Positions 4,790 through 5,964 of a DNA stretch of 5,964 nucleotides are shown piece after piece. The notes under the pieces were generated by a model. It saw only the letters and a program-made list of their open reading frames with translations, ran no database searches and was not told where the DNA came from. Numbering within the stretch: the stretch's first letter is position 1; each line of letters opens with the position of its first letter. The stretch lies in assembly GCA_030620125.1 (NCBI GenBank), contig JAUXFI010000129.1, positions 1 through 5,964 on the forward strand, given 5' to 3'. This DNA is from Anaerolineae bacterium (GTDB lineage Bacteria; Chloroflexota; Anaerolineae; B4-G1). Position numbers and translations under genes: made by a program.

Positions 4790-5116
4790 GTGACCGATAG
4801 ACGCCTGGTAAAGTTGAGCAAATTCCTCTCCCTCATCCTGCGCCACCAGCCGGAGCGCTTCGCGCTGGAACTGGACGAGCACGGCTGGGCATCGCTACCG
4901 GAGGTGATGGAGATCCTGCGGGGGCTGCCCAACTTTCGCTGGGCCACCCGCGCTGCCGTGATGCGTATCGTGGAGGAGGGCAGCGGAGATGGCAAGCGCC
5001 GCTTTGACGTGGAAGGGAATCGTATCCGCGCCCGCAGCCGGTCAGGAAAGGAGCACACCGATGACCATTTTCAACCACCAACGCTTCGACAACACCATCT
5101 TCAAACTGGACATTGA
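4775..5116 (+). CDS. KptA/Tpt1-like protein with the N-terminal lobe only (truncated RNA 2'-phosphotransferase)
   Basis: Full KptA/Tpt1 (about 180 aa) moves an internal RNA 2'-phosphate to NAD, giving ADP-ribose 1''-2''-cyclic phosphate and nicotinamide. This 113-aa product matches only the N-terminal winged-helix lobe: KLSKFLSLILRHQPERFALE, then LDEHGWASLPEVMEIL and KRRFDVEGNRIRAR. It keeps the catalytic Arg23-His24 pair and an Arg in NRIRAR (probably 85). The match stops where the family continues with the GHS motif; the NAD-binding lobe and last catalytic Arg are missing, and residues 87-113 come from overlap with pncB (56 bp). I find no C-lobe in another frame. It is thus a decayed gene, or a stand-alone RNA/DNA-binding domain. 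The start is either ATG 4775 (AGGA 8 nt before) or in-frame GTG 4790, which would give the more natural MTDRRLVKLSKFLS. It is third in the operon. Confidence 0.75.
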   Translation: MGLETVTDRRLVKLSKFLSLILRHQPERFALELDEHGWASLPEVMEILRGLPNFRWATRAAVMRIVEEGSGDGKRRFDVEGNRIRARSRSGKEHTDDHFQPPTLRQHHLQTGH

Positions 5117-5964
5117 GCGCATGCGCCGGGGTTGGTACTCTGACAAGTACTTTGAGAACGTCTACCAGATGCTGACTGCCCTGACCAACTCCGGCTACCG
5201 GTACGACGGCCAATATCCCCGCGACATTGGGATGGACATCAGTGATCTGGACGTGGGAAACGTGGTCGTCGAGATGCAGGTCTTTACCCGCCGCAAGGGC
5301 CGCACCGTGGTCGTAGGAGTGGACAAGGCGCTGACGATGTTACGTCACTGCGCCGGCCACTGGAAGGGAGACATCTTTGTAGAGACCCACGACCAACTGG
5401 AGGTCTGGGCCGTCCACGACGGGGCGGCGGTCCACTACCCACCCAGGGGGAACGCCGGGGACGGTGACCCACGCTTCGTGCAGCCGGTGATAAAGATCCG
5501 GGGGCGGTACCAGGACTTTGCCCTGCTAGAGACCCCCATCCTGGGCATCCTCAGCCGGGCCAGTCGCATCGCCACCAACGTCTACGAGACCATGGTAGCG
5601 GCCAAGGGCAAGCCGGTACTCTTCTTTCCCGCCCGCTTCGACGCCCACGAGGTGCAGGCCGCCGACGGGTACGCCTACGACGTCGCCGTGCAGCGCTTCA
5701 ACCACGACTACTGCCAGCATACCCCGTCGCTGGTCTCCACCGACGCCCAGGGCGACTACTGGGGCAGCCAGGGCATCGGTACCGTCCCCCACGCCATCAT
5801 TGCCTGCTTCCTGGGCGATATTGCCGCTGCGATGGTCGCCTTCGCCTCCACGCTCCCCCCCGCAGTCTCCCGCATCGCGCTGGTGGACTTTAACAATGAC
5901 AACGTCACCGGCAGCCTGCGCACGCTCAAGGCCATGTTCGACTGCTACCGGGAGTGGATGGACG
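5061..5964 (+). CDS. pncB: Nicotinate phosphoribosyltransferase, N-terminal 301 residues; runs off the right edge
   Basis: Joins nicotinate to PRPP to form nicotinate mononucleotide, the committed step after nicotinamidase in NAD salvage. The frame is open from the ATG at 5061 to the last base. Visible family features in order are RMRRGWYSDKYFENVYQML (20-38, the substrate-site start of type II phosphoribosyltransferases with its Asp and Tyr), ETPILGILSRASRIATNVYE (about 156-175), FFPARFDAHEVQAADGYAYD (188-207, with Arg192 and His196), GIGTVPHAI (238-246) and ALVDFNND (about 276-283). The order resembles the archaeal and Thermotoga-like group rather than E. coli PncB. AAAGGAG (5047-5053) is 7 nt before the ATG, inside the end of the kptA-like gene, so translation is probably coupled. 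The C-terminal part, usually 60-150 more residues, lies outside. Nicotinamide phosphoribosyltransferase is less likely because a nicotinamidase is in the same operon. Confidence 0.88.
   Translation, partial: MTIFNHQRFDNTIFKLDIERMRRGWYSDKYFENVYQMLTALTNSGYRYDGQYPRDIGMDISDLDVGNVVVEMQVFTRRKGRTVVVGVDKALTMLRHCAGHWKGDIFVETHDQLEVWAVHDGAAVHYPPRGNAGDGDPRFVQPVIKIRGRYQDFALLETPILGILSRASRIATNVYETMVAAKGKPVLFFPARFDAHEVQAADGYAYDVAVQRFNHDYCQHTPSLVSTDAQGDYWGSQGIGTVPHAIIACFLGDIAAAMVAFASTLPPAVSRIALVDFNNDNVTGSLRTLKAMFDCYREWMD

Noticed and set aside
4483..5058. Open frame of 191 codons on the minus strand
   Set aside because: It is antisense to nadE and the KptA-like gene, both of which have strong family motifs; its length reflects GC-rich codon use.

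Overview
The window looks like bacterial chromosome, GC-rich in its coding parts and with no sign of phage or insertion sequences. The type of large secreted subtilase, the single-domain ammonia-type NAD synthetase, the NAD-salvage gene order and the intergenic 'CCTGAAAC' repeats suggest a Chloroflexota-like organism (Anaerolineae or a relative). This is inference from general resemblance; no rRNA or other marker is present.

Left part (1-1468), read on the minus strand: a secreted subtilisin-family protease with signal peptide and I9 propeptide runs off the left edge. It has a strong promoter at 1169-1197 and a leader of about 220 nt holding a near-perfect Shine-Dalgarno with a 12-codon upstream ORF. 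Behind that promoter, on the plus strand, lies a probable remnant of the 3' end of recA, broken by one frameshift (1258-1433).

Middle (1469-2468): a NarL/LuxR-type response regulator on the minus strand with no adjacent sensor kinase, then a 331-bp intergenic region containing the promoter of the next gene.

Right part (2408-5964), plus strand: a compact NAD-salvage locus. A Nudix-winged-helix regulator of the NrtR type is followed by nicotinamidase (pncA), NH3-dependent NAD synthetase (nadE), a protein holding only the N-terminal lobe of the KptA/Tpt1 RNA 2'-phosphotransferase, and nicotinate phosphoribosyltransferase (pncB), which runs off the right edge. Together PncA (nicotinamide to nicotinate), PncB (nicotinate to NaMN) and NadE (NaAD to NAD) cover the Preiss-Handler route except NadD, which is not in the window.

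The most notable regulatory signal is a 21-bp inverted repeat, TTWGTGT-N7-ACACTAA, present three times: once on the regulator's own promoter and twice before pncA. The first two copies begin on the last base of a near-consensus -10 box, so a bound repressor would cover the start site. The most notable gene is the lone KptA N-lobe inside an NAD operon, since complete KptA consumes NAD.
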